This document shows, one piece after another, positions 26,272 through 34,825 of a stretch of 64,000 bases of DNA. The translations under genes were made by a program, and so were the position numbers. Under the pieces are notes generated by a model. That model did not search any database. It was given only the letters and a program-made list of their open reading frames with translations, and was not told the origin of the DNA. The stretch spans positions 140,252 to 204,251 of the forward strand of contig NZ_JAATEM010000006.1 of assembly GCF_012034205.1 (NCBI RefSeq), written 5' to 3'. The first letter of the stretch is position 1; each line of letters begins with the position of its first letter. Origin of the DNA: Streptomyces composti (GTDB lineage Bacteria > Actinomycetota > Actinomycetes > Streptomycetales > Streptomycetaceae).

Positions 26272-26358
26272 GGAGGGAAAGTAGCAGCGGCTGCCGAGCG
26301 TGGGAAGAAGTCTCGCAGGAATTGCCCCCTACTTTTTCCACTCAGAGGACAAAGACGG
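26272..26358 (-). promoter_or_regulatory. Inverted GGAAAAAGTAG-type arms and shared motif upstream of the ROK gene
   Basis: GGAGGGAAAGTAG (26272-26284) faces CTACTTTTTCCAC (26329-26341), forming imperfect inverted arms about 44 bases apart. The second arm runs into the 28-bp motif (26331-26358) that recurs upstream of the ThuA gene. The arms lie 70-155 bases before the ROK start, in the 323-base gap between divergent ROK and kinase genes; nothing else was recognised there. Confidence 0.5.
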
Positions 26359-26527
26359 TCCGCCGGCCCGGTCCGGACGGACGGAAACCCGCGAACTACG
26401 GGCCGGTACGGGTGAGTACGCCCACCCCCGCAACCGTGCGCACCGCAGAAGTGTCTGAGGTCGCGAGGGCCGGGTGCCGCGGAGTGCGTGAGACCTCCGG
26501 GCGACGGCCGGCCCCGGGGAGAGACCG

Positions 26528-28219
26528 ATGAGCACATGGACGGTGCCCGGATACACCGAGTCGCTGGAACTCGGGTCCGGGGCGAGCGGGCGGGTGGTCC
26601 TCGCCCTCCACGAGGGGACCGGCGTCCCCGTCGCGGTGAAGTACCTCAGTGAGTCCCTGCGCAGCCGCCCGGACTTCGTGCGGGACTTCCGTGCGGAGGC
26701 CCGGCTGCTCGCCGGCCTGGACAGCCCTCATGTCGCCGGGCTGTACGAGTACGTGGAGAGCCCGGACGGCGCCGCCATCGTGATGGAGCTGGTCGACGGC
26801 GTCTCCCTGCGCACGGTGCTGTCCCGGCAGGGCTCGCTGGCCGCCGAGGCGGCGCTGGTGGTCCTCAAGGGCTCGCTGCTCGGCCTCGCCGACGCACACC
26901 GGGTGGGCGTGGTGCACCGCGACTACAAGCCGGAGAACGTCCTGGTGGACCCCGCGGGCCTGTCGAAGCTGGTGGACTTCGGCATCGCCGTGAACTCGGG
27001 GACCCGGGGCGGCGTGGCCGGAACCCCCTCCTACATGGCGCCCGAGCAGTGGCGCGGCGACCCGGCCTCCCCGTCCACCGACGTGTACGCCGCCACGGCC
27101 ACCTTCTTCGAGTGCCTGACCGGCCACAAGCCCTACCCGGGCGGCAACATCGCCGAACTCGCGCTGCGGCACACCGAGGCGCCGGTGCCCGAGGAGGACG
27201 TGCCGGAACCGGTACGGCCGCTGGTGCGGCGGGGTCTGGCGAAGGACCCGGCGCAACGGCCGGACGACGCGCGGGCGTTCGTCACCGAGCTGGAGGCGGT
27301 TGCCGTCGCCGCGTACGGGGAGGACTGGGAGGAACGCGGCCGGGGCAGGCTGGCCGCGCTGGTGGCGCTGCTCGCCCTGCTGCTCCCCTCGGCCCGCACG
27401 GACCCGCGCTCGGTGACCGACACCGCGCACACCGTGCTCCGGCCCGAGCCCCGCCCGGTCCGGGCGCGGGAGTGGCTGCCCACCGGCCCCGGCGTGGTCG
27501 TGGCCGCCGCCGCGGCGGTCATGGCGATCGTGCTGGCCCACAGCGCGCCCGCCGCCGGCCCTGACGCACGGAAGGCGGCCGAGGCCTTCGCCACCACCAG
27601 CGCCCGGCCCGGCATCACCGCGGGCCCCGTGCCCGGCCCGGATGCCGCCACCACTCCCCCGGCGCCCGGCACGTCCGGCGCACCGTCCGCCGGCTCCGGC
27701 AGCCCGTCGGACGCGGCCACGTCCCCGGCGGCGGACGAGGACGGGGACGTGGCCCCGGAGACGGACGCAGACACCGGCACCGATACCGGCGGCCCGGGCG
27801 ACGGCACCGCGCCGGAACCCCCCACCGGCCCCGGGGACGGCACGCCCCCGTCGGCTGAGGAGCCCCCGTCCGACCCGGATCCGGAGCCCGAGGCTCCGGC
27901 CGTGAAGGACATCTCCGTCACCGACTTCCGGCAGACGGGGACCGACACCGCGACGGTCACCGTCACCGTCCACACCGACGGTCCCGGACCGGTGTCGGTC
28001 ACGCTCGACTGGTTCACCGGCGACGCGGCCGGGGGTCCCGGCACGGCCGACGGTGCCCAGGTCTTCCAGCGCAGCGGCGCCACCCAGTACACGATCACCG
28101 CCCCGCACACCTTCCAGAACCGGGCCTGCTACTGGACGGTGCGGGCCTCGACCCGCCCCGCGCCGGCCGACGGCGGCGCCTCGCAGCAACTGCTCACCAA
28201 GCGGTGTGATCTGCGATGA
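26528..28219 (+). CDS. Membrane Ser/Thr protein kinase (PknB-like) with extracellular Ig-like domain
   Basis: The 563-residue protein has a complete Hanks-type kinase domain in residues about 8-265. It shows the glycine loop GSGASGRV, VAVKYL lysine, HRDYKPEN catalytic loop, DFGIA and APEQW. A linker follows, then one membrane segment near 320-340 (VVVAAAAAVMAIVL). A Pro/Asp/Gly-rich stalk runs from about 355 to 455, and a beta-rich domain with two cysteines (RACYW and KRCD) ends the protein. The layout matches actinobacterial sensor kinases, with the C-terminal domain outside the cell. The stop overlaps the ATG of the next gene as ATGA, so the downstream membrane protein is probably its partner or substrate. 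A GGGGAGAG ribosome site precedes the ATG. Confidence 0.9.
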   Translation: MSTWTVPGYTESLELGSGASGRVVLALHEGTGVPVAVKYLSESLRSRPDFVRDFRAEARLLAGLDSPHVAGLYEYVESPDGAAIVMELVDGVSLRTVLSRQGSLAAEAALVVLKGSLLGLADAHRVGVVHRDYKPENVLVDPAGLSKLVDFGIAVNSGTRGGVAGTPSYMAPEQWRGDPASPSTDVYAATATFFECLTGHKPYPGGNIAELALRHTEAPVPEEDVPEPVRPLVRRGLAKDPAQRPDDARAFVTELEAVAVAAYGEDWEERGRGRLAALVALLALLLPSARTDPRSVTDTAHTVLRPEPRPVRAREWLPTGPGVVVAAAAAVMAIVLAHSAPAAGPDARKAAEAFATTSARPGITAGPVPGPDAATTPPAPGTSGAPSAGSGSPSDAATSPAADEDGDVAPETDADTGTDTGGPGDGTAPEPPTGPGDGTPPSAEEPPSDPDPEPEAPAVKDISVTDFRQTGTDTATVTVTVHTDGPGPVSVTLDWFTGDAAGGPGTADGAQVFQRSGATQYTITAPHTFQNRACYWTVRASTRPAPADGGASQQLLTKRCDLR

Positions 28220-29124
28220 CGGACCCGGAGGAACTCGGCCGCCCGTCCGGTCCGGCCCCGGCGCCCGAGAGCGAGGAGTACAGCGCCACCGTGCTGGCCT
28301 CACACTGGGTGCAGCGCCCCGGACCGGACGCCGAGACGGCCGCCATGACGGCCACGGGGCGCGAGGACGACCGCCGGCCGGGTGCGCGGGACACGGTGCG
28401 CGACACCGGGGCGGGCACGGGCAGCGCGGTGCGCGACGCCACCGGGGCAGGCACGGTCGGCACGGTGCGCGACGCCACCGGGGCAGGCGCGCGCGACGCG
28501 AAGCGCGACGACAGCACCGGACCGGGTGCGCGCGGCACGCTCCGCCACAACGACGGCGGACCGGGGGCGCACAGCGTCCGCCCGGACCGGATCGAGGGGA
28601 CGGTGCTGCGTTTCGGCCCCGGCGTGCAGGCCGCCCTCGCCCGCCGTTCGCACGCCCCCGCCACGCCGGCCTCGCGGGCCACGGCCCATGTCACCCTGCC
28701 CATCGCCACCGAGCCGTTGCGACGCGTCCGCCGCCGCGGGCTGCGCCGCCACGCTCTACCGGTCCTGGCAGTGATCGCCGCTCTGGCATTCCTCGCCTGG
28801 CAGCGCCTCGGCCCCGGCCCGGCGCTCCGTCAGGTCACCGTCACCGCCGACCCCGGGACGGTCGCCTGCGACGGCACCGCCGACCTCGTCGCCACGGTCA
28901 CCACCGACGGCCGCCCGGGCACCCTCACCTACCGCTGGATCCGCAGCGACGGCACCTCCTCCGGCATGCTGCGCGAGGACCTGGCGCGCGGTCAGACCCG
29001 CGCGCGGCTGCACCTGCTGTGGACCTTCGAGGGGAAGGGCCGCTATCAGGCCCACGCCGAGCTGCGGTTCGTCTCCCCCGCCGGCCCGTCGGCCCGGACG
29101 GAGCTCACCTACGACTGCCCCTGA
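28216..29124 (+). CDS. Single-pass membrane protein of unknown function, translationally coupled to the kinase
   Basis: I do not recognise this 302-residue protein. Residues 1-175 are a polar, Thr/Gly/Arg/Asp-rich cytoplasmic region with repeated RDATGAGT-like units and many threonines. A short basic patch (RRVRRRGLRRH) leads into one membrane segment (LPVLAVIAALAFLAW). The last 95 residues form a beta-rich extracellular domain with two cysteines (TVACDG and TYDCP). That domain resembles the C-terminal domain of the kinase just upstream (TDG near the start, a W in the middle, terminal Cys). Its ATG overlaps the kinase stop. The threonine-rich cytoplasmic part would make a reasonable kinase substrate, but this is inference. 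Confidence 0.75.
   Translation: MTDPEELGRPSGPAPAPESEEYSATVLASHWVQRPGPDAETAAMTATGREDDRRPGARDTVRDTGAGTGSAVRDATGAGTVGTVRDATGAGARDAKRDDSTGPGARGTLRHNDGGPGAHSVRPDRIEGTVLRFGPGVQAALARRSHAPATPASRATAHVTLPIATEPLRRVRRRGLRRHALPVLAVIAALAFLAWQRLGPGPALRQVTVTADPGTVACDGTADLVATVTTDGRPGTLTYRWIRSDGTSSGMLREDLARGQTRARLHLLWTFEGKGRYQAHAELRFVSPAGPSARTELTYDCP
28395..28488 (+). repeat. In-frame repeats in the kinase-partner gene
   Basis: GGTGCGCGAC-led units begin at 28395, 28428 and 28464 (33, 36 and 25 bases) and encode VRDTGAGTG/VRDATGAGT segments of the cytoplasmic region. All spacings are multiples of three. Confidence 0.75.
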
Positions 29125-29157
29125 CACCCGAGGGCCCGGAACGCCCGGCCCGGTGCA

Positions 29158-30096
29158 TCAGGGGCAGCGGACGACCTGCCCCGCGTAGGAGAGATTGCCG
29201 CCGAAGCCGAACAGCAGCACCGGGTCGCCGGTGGTCAGCTCGCCCCGCTCGACCAGCTTGGACAGCGCCAGCGGGATGGACGCGGCCGAGGTGTTGCCGG
29301 AGTCGGTGACATCGCGGGCGACCACGGCGTCGACCGCGCCCAGCCGGGCCGCGAGGGGTTCGATGATGCGCAGGTTCGCCTGGTGCAGCACGACGCCGGC
29401 GAGGTCCTCCGGTGCCAGGCCCGCCTTCGCGCAGACCTGGCGGGCGAGGGACGGCAGCCGGGTGGTCGCCCAGCGGTAGACGCTCTGCCCCTCCTGCGCG
29501 AACCGGGGCGGCGTCCCCTCGATCCGCACCGCGTGCCCCATCTCGGGCACCGAACCCCACAGCACCGGCCCGATGCCCGCCTCCTCGGCGGCCTCCACGA
29601 CCGCGGCGCCCGCACCGTCACCGACGAGCACACAGGTGGAGCGGTCGGTCCAGTCCGTGACGTCGGACATCTTGTCGGCGCCGATCACCAGCGCCCGCTG
29701 CGCCGCACCGGCCCGCAGGGCGTGGTCCGCGGTCGCCAGCGCGTGCGGGAACCCGGCGCACACCACGTTCACGTCCAGCACGGCAGGGCAGGGGATGCCG
29801 AGGCGGGCCGCGACCCGGGCGGCCATGTTCGGCGAGCGGTCGATCGCCGTGGAGGTCGCGACCACCACCAGGTCGATGTCGGCGGCGGTGCGGCCGGCCG
29901 CCGCCAGCGCCTTGGCGGCGGCGTGCGCCGCCAGTTCGTCGACCGGCTCCTCGGGGCCGGCGATGTGGCGGGTGCGGATGCCCACCCGGCTCGTGATCCA
30001 CGCGTCGCTGGTGTCGACCATGCCCGCGAGCTCCTCGTTGGTGAGCACCCGGGCGGGCTGGTAGTGGCCGACGGCGCTGATCCGCGAGCCGGTCAT
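29158..30096 (-). CDS. 3-oxoacyl-ACP synthase III (FabH/KAS III-like)
   Basis: The 312-residue protein has the thiolase fold with a complete KAS III triad: catalytic cysteine in DVNVVCAGFPHAL, histidine in VVLHQANLRI and asparagine in TDSGNTSAASIP. WITSRVGIRTRHIA near the N-terminus is typical. These enzymes condense an acyl-CoA starter with malonyl-ACP, either in fatty acid synthesis or as a starter enzyme of a secondary pathway. No acyl carrier protein, FabD or FabF gene is nearby, so this is probably an accessory paralogue rather than the primary FabH. It converges on the kinase-partner gene and is divergent from fdhD. The ATG at 30096 follows CAGGGGGACC. Confidence 0.88.
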   Translation of the reverse strand: MTGSRISAVGHYQPARVLTNEELAGMVDTSDAWITSRVGIRTRHIAGPEEPVDELAAHAAAKALAAAGRTAADIDLVVVATSTAIDRSPNMAARVAARLGIPCPAVLDVNVVCAGFPHALATADHALRAGAAQRALVIGADKMSDVTDWTDRSTCVLVGDGAGAAVVEAAEEAGIGPVLWGSVPEMGHAVRIEGTPPRFAQEGQSVYRWATTRLPSLARQVCAKAGLAPEDLAGVVLHQANLRIIEPLAARLGAVDAVVARDVTDSGNTSAASIPLALSKLVERGELTTGDPVLLFGFGGNLSYAGQVVRCP

Positions 30097-30352
30097 GGGT
30101 GGTCCCCCTGTCAGTCGGTAACGGGATGCACCAGTCTGATCAGTGACCGACCAGTACGAGGGCAGGTGAAGCGACAGGAAACGGGTGCCGCCCTTGTCGG
30201 CTTCCGTGACATCTGCGCCGTGGCGCTCCCAGCTTTCGTGCATCCGCCCCGTGCCCCCCGCAGGCCCGGGTGCACCCGTGCCGTGCCTCCGGCAGTCCGT
30301 GCCGTGCCGCCCGCAGTCCGGCTCCGCCGACGGGCGTCCGTTCCCGCTCGGG

Positions 30353-30358
30353 GACAAT
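30353..30358 (+). promoter_or_regulatory. Putative -10 box for a leaderless fdhD transcript
   Basis: GACAAT lies seven bases before the ATG at 30366. It supports that ATG as the start rather than the in-frame ATG at 30357, which would overlap the box. The wider 269-base gap (30097-30365) also holds imperfect CCGTGCCGTGCC repeats near 30276-30317. Confidence 0.35.
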
Positions 30359-30365
30359 GGACGGC

Positions 30366-31214
30366 ATGGGACGAGTGACGGAACGACGCAAGGTGGTCCG
30401 GGTCCGGGACGGAGCGGTCACCGGCCGTCCCGACACACTCGTCGCCGAGGAACCCCTGGAGATCCGGCTGAACGGCAGGCCGCTGGCGATCACCATGCGC
30501 ACGCCGGGCGACGACTTCGCGCTGGCCGCCGGATTCCTGGTCAGCGAGGGCGTGCTCGGCACGGCGTCCGAGCTGCGCAACATCGTGTACTGCGCGGGCG
30601 CGACGGCCGACGGCGCCAACACCTACAACGTGGTCGACGTGCAGACCGCGCCGGGCGTGGCGATCCCGGACATCACCCTGGAGCGCAACGTCTACACCAC
30701 CTCCTCCTGCGGTCTGTGCGGCAAGGCGAGCCTGGACGCGGTCCGCACCACGGCCCGCTGGCCGCTTGCCGACACGCCCCCGCTGCGCCTGACCACCGAA
30801 CTGCTGTCCCGGCTGCCCGAGCGGCTGCGCGCCGCCCAGCGGGTCTTCGACCGGACCGGCGGGCTGCACGGGGCGGCCCTGTTCGGCGAGGACGGCGAAC
30901 TGCTGGACGTACGGGAGGACGTCGGCCGGCACAACGCGGTCGACAAGCTGGTCGGCCGGGCGCTGCAGGCGGGTGACCTGCCGCTGTCCCGGACGGTGCT
31001 GATGGTCTCCGGGCGGGCCTCCTTCGAGCTGGCGCAGAAGGCCGTGATGGCGGGCATCCCGGTCCTGGCCGCCGTCTCCGCCCCGTCGTCCCTGGCCGTC
31101 GACCTGGCCACGGAGACCGGTATGACCCTGGTGGGCTTCCTGCGCGGCACCTCCATGAACATCTACGCGGGCGAGCACCGCATCGCCCTGCCCGCCCCGG
31201 CCGGCCACGCCTGA
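30366..31214 (+). CDS. fdhD: Formate dehydrogenase accessory sulfurtransferase FdhD
   Basis: The 282-residue protein shows the FdhD hallmarks TMRTPGDDFALAAGFLVSEG, the sulfur-carrying SSCGLCGK pair, GGLHGAALF, REDVGRHNAVDKLVG and SGRASFELAQKA. FdhD moves sulfur from a cysteine desulfurase to the molybdenum or tungsten bis-MGD cofactor, which formate dehydrogenases need. It is cytoplasmic and of normal length. No formate dehydrogenase structural gene is visible in the window. The start is the ATG at 30366; homologues begin MGRVTERR as here. Confidence 0.95.
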   Translation: MGRVTERRKVVRVRDGAVTGRPDTLVAEEPLEIRLNGRPLAITMRTPGDDFALAAGFLVSEGVLGTASELRNIVYCAGATADGANTYNVVDVQTAPGVAIPDITLERNVYTTSSCGLCGKASLDAVRTTARWPLADTPPLRLTTELLSRLPERLRAAQRVFDRTGGLHGAALFGEDGELLDVREDVGRHNAVDKLVGRALQAGDLPLSRTVLMVSGRASFELAQKAVMAGIPVLAAVSAPSSLAVDLATETGMTLVGFLRGTSMNIYAGEHRIALPAPAGHA

Positions 31215-31313
31215 CCCACCTGGGCGGCCACCTGTCACTCCCCCGAGCGGCCCTGACGTCCCCTCGGGCCGGTGCGCACCCGGTGCCCCATGGACCGGGG
31301 CCGGTGCTCCCGC

Positions 31314-31319
31314 TAACGT
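31314..31319 (+). promoter_or_regulatory. Putative -10 box before the DUF5005 gene
   Basis: TAACGT lies eight bases before the GTG at 31328 and no ribosome site is present, so the transcript may be leaderless or nearly so. Confidence 0.35.
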
Positions 31320-31327
31320 CGCGGAGC

Positions 31328-32566
31328 GTGCCCGACGACGTGGTCCGAGTGCGACAGCGGACGGGGACCGGGATCGGCCTGGCGCTGGCCCTGATCCTCG
31401 GTGCCGTGCTGGTCAGCGGGCTGCCCGGGGACGACGACGGGCGGCCGGACGGCGACGGGGACTGCACGCCCCGCACGGTCGCCTCCTGGACCGCCGACGA
31501 CCGCCTCACCGGCGAGTTCGCCCGCTACGGAGACGACGACGCCCGCGCCGACGACTGGACCGGCGGCGACGGCACCCACTCCGTGCGGCTGCCCGACGGC
31601 CGGCTGCTGTGGCTGTTCTCCGACACCTACCTGGGCCGGGTGCACCGCCCGCCCAACCCGGTCGGCGAGGCCCACGCCTGGCGCGACACCACCGCCCCGC
31701 TGGTGCGCAACTCGGGTGTGCTGATGCGCGACGGGCGTCTCGAGGGCACCCTGCCCGCCCCGCTCTTCCCCGATCCGGCGCCGGACCAGTGGCGCTGGCC
31801 GGTCGCCGCCCGCGTCGAGCCCCGCTCCCCCGGGTCCGACGAGCGGGTCGTACGGGTCCTGCTGTGGGTGCGCACGGCGGGGCAGGACCCGTGGGTGTAC
31901 GGCGTGCCCACCGCCACCGAGGTCGCCACGCTCTCCCTGCCGGACCTGCGCGTGGAGTCGATCGTGAGGGTGCTCGGGCAGGAACAGGTGGCGGACTACT
32001 CGCGGCGGGTGCTGTTCGGCACCACCCTCGTCGAGAAGGACGGCTGGACGTACGTCTTCGGCGGGGACGACGGCAGACCCGCCGCCCGGCCCGCCTCGCA
32101 CGCCTATGTGGCCCGGGTGCCGGAGGGACGGCTGGCCGAACCGTCCGCCTGGGAGTACTGGAACGGCGAGGCCTGGCAGGGCCGTGCCCGTCCGCGCCCG
32201 GTGCTGGGCGACGGCCGGCGCACCGGCGTCGGCAGCGCCTTCTCGGTGGTGCGCGACGGCGGCACCTATGTGCTGTTCACCATGGCCACCGGCGCCAGGG
32301 GACTCACCACGGTGGCCTCCTACTGGGCCTGCTCGCCGACCGGGCCCTGGCACGGCCCGTCCGCGGAGTTCGCCCCCGTGCTGCCGCAGCAGGGCACCGC
32401 CGCCTACAACCCGCAGACGCATCCGGAGCTCAGCGGCGACGGGCGCCTGGTCCTCAGCTACGACGTGAACTGGCTGGAGTCGGCCGGCGCGGCGGTGATG
32501 CTCAGCCGGAACGTGTCGCTGTACCGGCCCCGCTTCGTGACGGTCCGCCTCGGCGCGGACGGGTGA
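31328..32566 (+). CDS. DUF5005-like secreted beta-propeller protein
   Basis: The 412-residue product has an N-terminal signal or anchor segment (TGIGLALALILGAVLVSGL) followed by an acidic stretch. The rest is a beta-propeller-like domain with repeated WLFSDTYLG, WRWPVAARV, VLFGTTLVEKDGWTYVFGGD, SAFSVVRDGGTYVLF and LSYDVNWL strands. These are typical of DUF5005 and resemble five-bladed glycosidase propellers, but no function is established. The start is uncertain: GTG 31328 follows a -10-like TAACGT, and in-frame GTG codons lie at 31283, 31340 and 31349. Its 3' end overlaps the convergent symporter gene by 65 bases. Confidence 0.75.
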   Translation: MPDDVVRVRQRTGTGIGLALALILGAVLVSGLPGDDDGRPDGDGDCTPRTVASWTADDRLTGEFARYGDDDARADDWTGGDGTHSVRLPDGRLLWLFSDTYLGRVHRPPNPVGEAHAWRDTTAPLVRNSGVLMRDGRLEGTLPAPLFPDPAPDQWRWPVAARVEPRSPGSDERVVRVLLWVRTAGQDPWVYGVPTATEVATLSLPDLRVESIVRVLGQEQVADYSRRVLFGTTLVEKDGWTYVFGGDDGRPAARPASHAYVARVPEGRLAEPSAWEYWNGEAWQGRARPRPVLGDGRRTGVGSAFSVVRDGGTYVLFTMATGARGLTTVASYWACSPTGPWHGPSAEFAPVLPQQGTAAYNPQTHPELSGDGRLVLSYDVNWLESAGAAVMLSRNVSLYRPRFVTVRLGADG

Positions 32567-33611
32567 GCGCGGGGGCCGGGCGGCCCTCGGCGCCGGCCGG
32601 TGAGCCGCTCCCGGAACCGGCCGGTGAGGCGCTCCCGGAGCCGGCCGGTGAACCGTTCGCGGAGCCGCCTCCCTCCTCCGGCAGCGGATCGCGCGAGCGG
32701 CGGCGGGCGACGACCGCGCAGACCATCAGCTGCATCTGGTGGAACAGCATCAGCGGCAGCACCGCCATCGAGGCGTGCGCCCCGAACAGCACGCTCGCCA
32801 TGGGCAGCCCGGCCGCCAGCGACTTCTTGGAGCCGGCGAACTGGATGGCGACGCGGTCCGCGCGCCCGAAGCCGAGCGCCCTGGCGCCGTACCAGCTGAG
32901 CAGGAGCATCACGGTGAGCAGCGCGGCCTCCACGGCGAGCAGGGCGCCGAGCCGCGCAACGCCGACCTGGTGCCAGATGCCCTGCACCATGCCCGCGCTG
33001 AACGCCGTGTAGACGACCAGCAGGATGGCACCCCGGTCGGCCAGGCCCAGGGCCCTGCGGTGCCGGGTGAGGAAGGAGCCGAGCCGGCGGCGCAGCAGTT
33101 GCCCGGCGAGGAACGGCACCAGCAGCTGCGCCACGATCTTCACCACCGAGTCGGCGGAGACGCCGCCCGCGCTGCCGCCGAGCAGCAGCGCCGCCAGCAG
33201 CGGGGTGAGGACGAGGCCGGCGAGGGACGAGAAGGAGCCGGCACAGATCGCGGCGGGCACATTGCCGCGGGCCATCGAGGTGAAGGCGATCGACGACTGG
33301 ATGGTGGACGGCACCAGGGTCAGGAACAGCAGACCCTGGTACAGCGGGTCGGTCAGCAGGAACGGGACGAGACCGCGGGCGGCCAGGCCCAGCAGCGGGA
33401 AGGCCACGAAGGTGCAGGCCAGCACGGTGACGTGCAGGCGCCAGTGCTTCAGCCCGTCGAGCGCCTCCCGGGTGGAGAGCCGGGCGCCGTACAGGAAGAA
33501 CAGCAGGGCGACGGCGGCCGTGGCGGCACCGGAGGCGATCTCCGCGCCGGTGCCGCGGGCCGGCAGCAGGACGGCGAGGCCGACCGTGGCGAGCAGGACC
33601 AGGATGTACAC
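32502..33611 (-). CDS. Bile acid:sodium symporter family (BASS) transporter with repetitive C-terminal tail
   Basis: The protein (369 residues from the GTG at 33611) has about nine to ten membrane segments. It carries the family motifs LLFFLYGARLSTREAL, LVPSTIQSSIAFTSMA, GNVPAAICAGSFSSLAG and QFAGSKKSLAAGLPMA. BASS proteins move organic anions with sodium or protons. The last 60-odd residues are a Gly/Ser/Pro tail with three repeats of GSPAGSGS type, and the gene's end runs 65 bases antisense into the DUF5005 gene. The start is uncertain. An upstream in-frame ATG (33671) lies inside an operator-like palindrome, so the GTG is preferred. It is divergent from the LysR gene, which probably regulates it. 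Confidence 0.83.
   Translation of the reverse strand: MYILVLLATVGLAVLLPARGTGAEIASGAATAAVALLFFLYGARLSTREALDGLKHWRLHVTVLACTFVAFPLLGLAARGLVPFLLTDPLYQGLLFLTLVPSTIQSSIAFTSMARGNVPAAICAGSFSSLAGLVLTPLLAALLLGGSAGGVSADSVVKIVAQLLVPFLAGQLLRRRLGSFLTRHRRALGLADRGAILLVVYTAFSAGMVQGIWHQVGVARLGALLAVEAALLTVMLLLSWYGARALGFGRADRVAIQFAGSKKSLAAGLPMASVLFGAHASMAVLPLMLFHQMQLMVCAVVARRRSRDPLPEEGGGSANGSPAGSGSASPAGSGSGSPAGAEGRPAPALTRPRRGGPSRSGAGTATRSG
32593..32664 (-). repeat. Three 24-bp tandem repeats encoding the symporter tail
   Basis: Units 32593-32616, 32617-32640 and 32641-32664 share CCGGCCGGTGARCCG on the plus strand and encode eight-residue Gly/Ser/Pro/Ala repeats in the minus-strand protein. Confidence 0.85.
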
Positions 33612-33667
33612 ACCCCCATGGTGATCAGCGGACCGGCGATCGGGAAACCCGTACACCGCACTCACTG

Positions 33668-33698
33668 TCATCACGGATCGCGATGAGCGTCGTACCGT
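33668..33698. promoter_or_regulatory. Operator-like dyad and -10 box between LysR and symporter genes
   Basis: TCATC-N9-GATGA (33668-33686) with additional inner symmetry forms a 19-bp dyad. TACCGT (33693-33698) lies six bases before the LysR ATG, so the dyad covers the expected -35 region. This is the usual arrangement for LysR autoregulation with control of the divergent target. Confidence 0.5.
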
Positions 33699-33704
33699 GG
33701 CCCC

Positions 33705-34577
33705 ATGTACGACCCCACGCACCTGCGCACCTTCCTCTCCGTGGCGCAGACGCTGAGCTTCACCCAGGCCGCCCGGCGGCTGGGCCTGCGGCAGTCGACG
33801 GTGAGCCAGCACGTGCGGCGGCTGGAGGACGCGACGGGCCGGCAGCTGTTCGCCCGGGACACGCACTCGGTGGAGCTGACCGAGGACGGCGAGGCGATGC
33901 TGGGCTTCGCGCGGCGGATCCTGGAGGTGCACGAGCAGGCGGCACAGTACTTCGGCGGCACCCGGCTGCGCGGCCGGCTCCGCTTCGGCGCCTCGGAGGA
34001 CTTCGTGCTGACCCGGCTGCCGGAGATCCTGCAGCGGTTCCGGCGCGAGCACCCGGAGGTCGATCTGGAGCTGACGGTCGAGCTGTCGGGCATCCTGCAC
34101 CAGCGGCTCGCCGAGGGCCGGCTGGATCTGGTGCTCGCCAAGCGGCGGCCCGAGGACCCGCGGGGAGAGCTGGTCTGGCACGACGAGCTGGTGTGGATCG
34201 GCGCGCCGGGGCTGCGGCTGGATCCGGAGCGTCCCGTGCCGCTGATCGTCTATCCCCCGCCGGGCATCACCCGCGAGCTGGCGCTGCGGGCGCTTCAGCG
34301 GCAGGGCCGCCCGTGGCGCATCGTGTGCACCAGCGGCAGCCTGAACGGTCTGCTGGCGGCGGCCCGCGCGGGGCTGGGCGTCATGGTGCACTCCCGGGGT
34401 CTGGTGCCGCCGGGCCTGGTGCGGATGCCGGAGCGGGCAGGGCTGCCCGAGCCGGGCGAGGTGGACTTCGTGGTGGCGTACGGGCGGGGCCGTCCCCCGG
34501 CGCGGGAGGCGGCCCGCGCGCTGGCGGAGGCGATCCTCGCGGGCGGCGACCGCCTGCAGCGCGGCGGCCCCGGATGA
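33705..34577 (+). CDS. LysR family transcriptional regulator
   Basis: The 290-residue product has the LysR winged helix in residues 1-60 (LRTFLSVAQTLSFTQAARRL, STVSQHVRRLEDATG). An effector-binding domain follows (RLRFGASEDFVL, ERPVPLIVYPPPG, GVMVHSRGLVPPGL). It is divergent from the bile-acid-symporter gene, 93 bases from that gene's preferred start, which implies that it regulates this transporter. The ATG has no ribosome site but a -10 box six bases upstream, so it may be translated from a leaderless transcript. The effector is unknown. Confidence 0.92.
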   Translation: MYDPTHLRTFLSVAQTLSFTQAARRLGLRQSTVSQHVRRLEDATGRQLFARDTHSVELTEDGEAMLGFARRILEVHEQAAQYFGGTRLRGRLRFGASEDFVLTRLPEILQRFRREHPEVDLELTVELSGILHQRLAEGRLDLVLAKRRPEDPRGELVWHDELVWIGAPGLRLDPERPVPLIVYPPPGITRELALRALQRQGRPWRIVCTSGSLNGLLAAARAGLGVMVHSRGLVPPGLVRMPERAGLPEPGEVDFVVAYGRGRPPAREAARALAEAILAGGDRLQRGGPG

Positions 34578-34825
34578 CCCCCGTTCTCCCCGGGCCGGCG
34601 TTTCCACGGTCGTACAGATTCGGTGGAGATTACGGCGCCGAAACTTACTCAACCGTCAGGAATCTGTCCGACCCTTACCCATGTGAGCGCATTTTCCAGG
34701 GCTGACCAGCGCGAACAAGAGCCGTGCTCAATTTTCCACCCCCTCCCGCCCCTGGGCGGTGTGAGGTAGCTTTCACCGCCTGCGGGGGGTCGTGGAGAAG
34801 GAAGCGCTGAGACGGGGAGCGGGGA

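Noticed and set aside
29158..30096. Polyketide cluster suggested by KAS III
   Set aside because: No ketosynthase alpha/beta, ACP or tailoring genes occur nearby.
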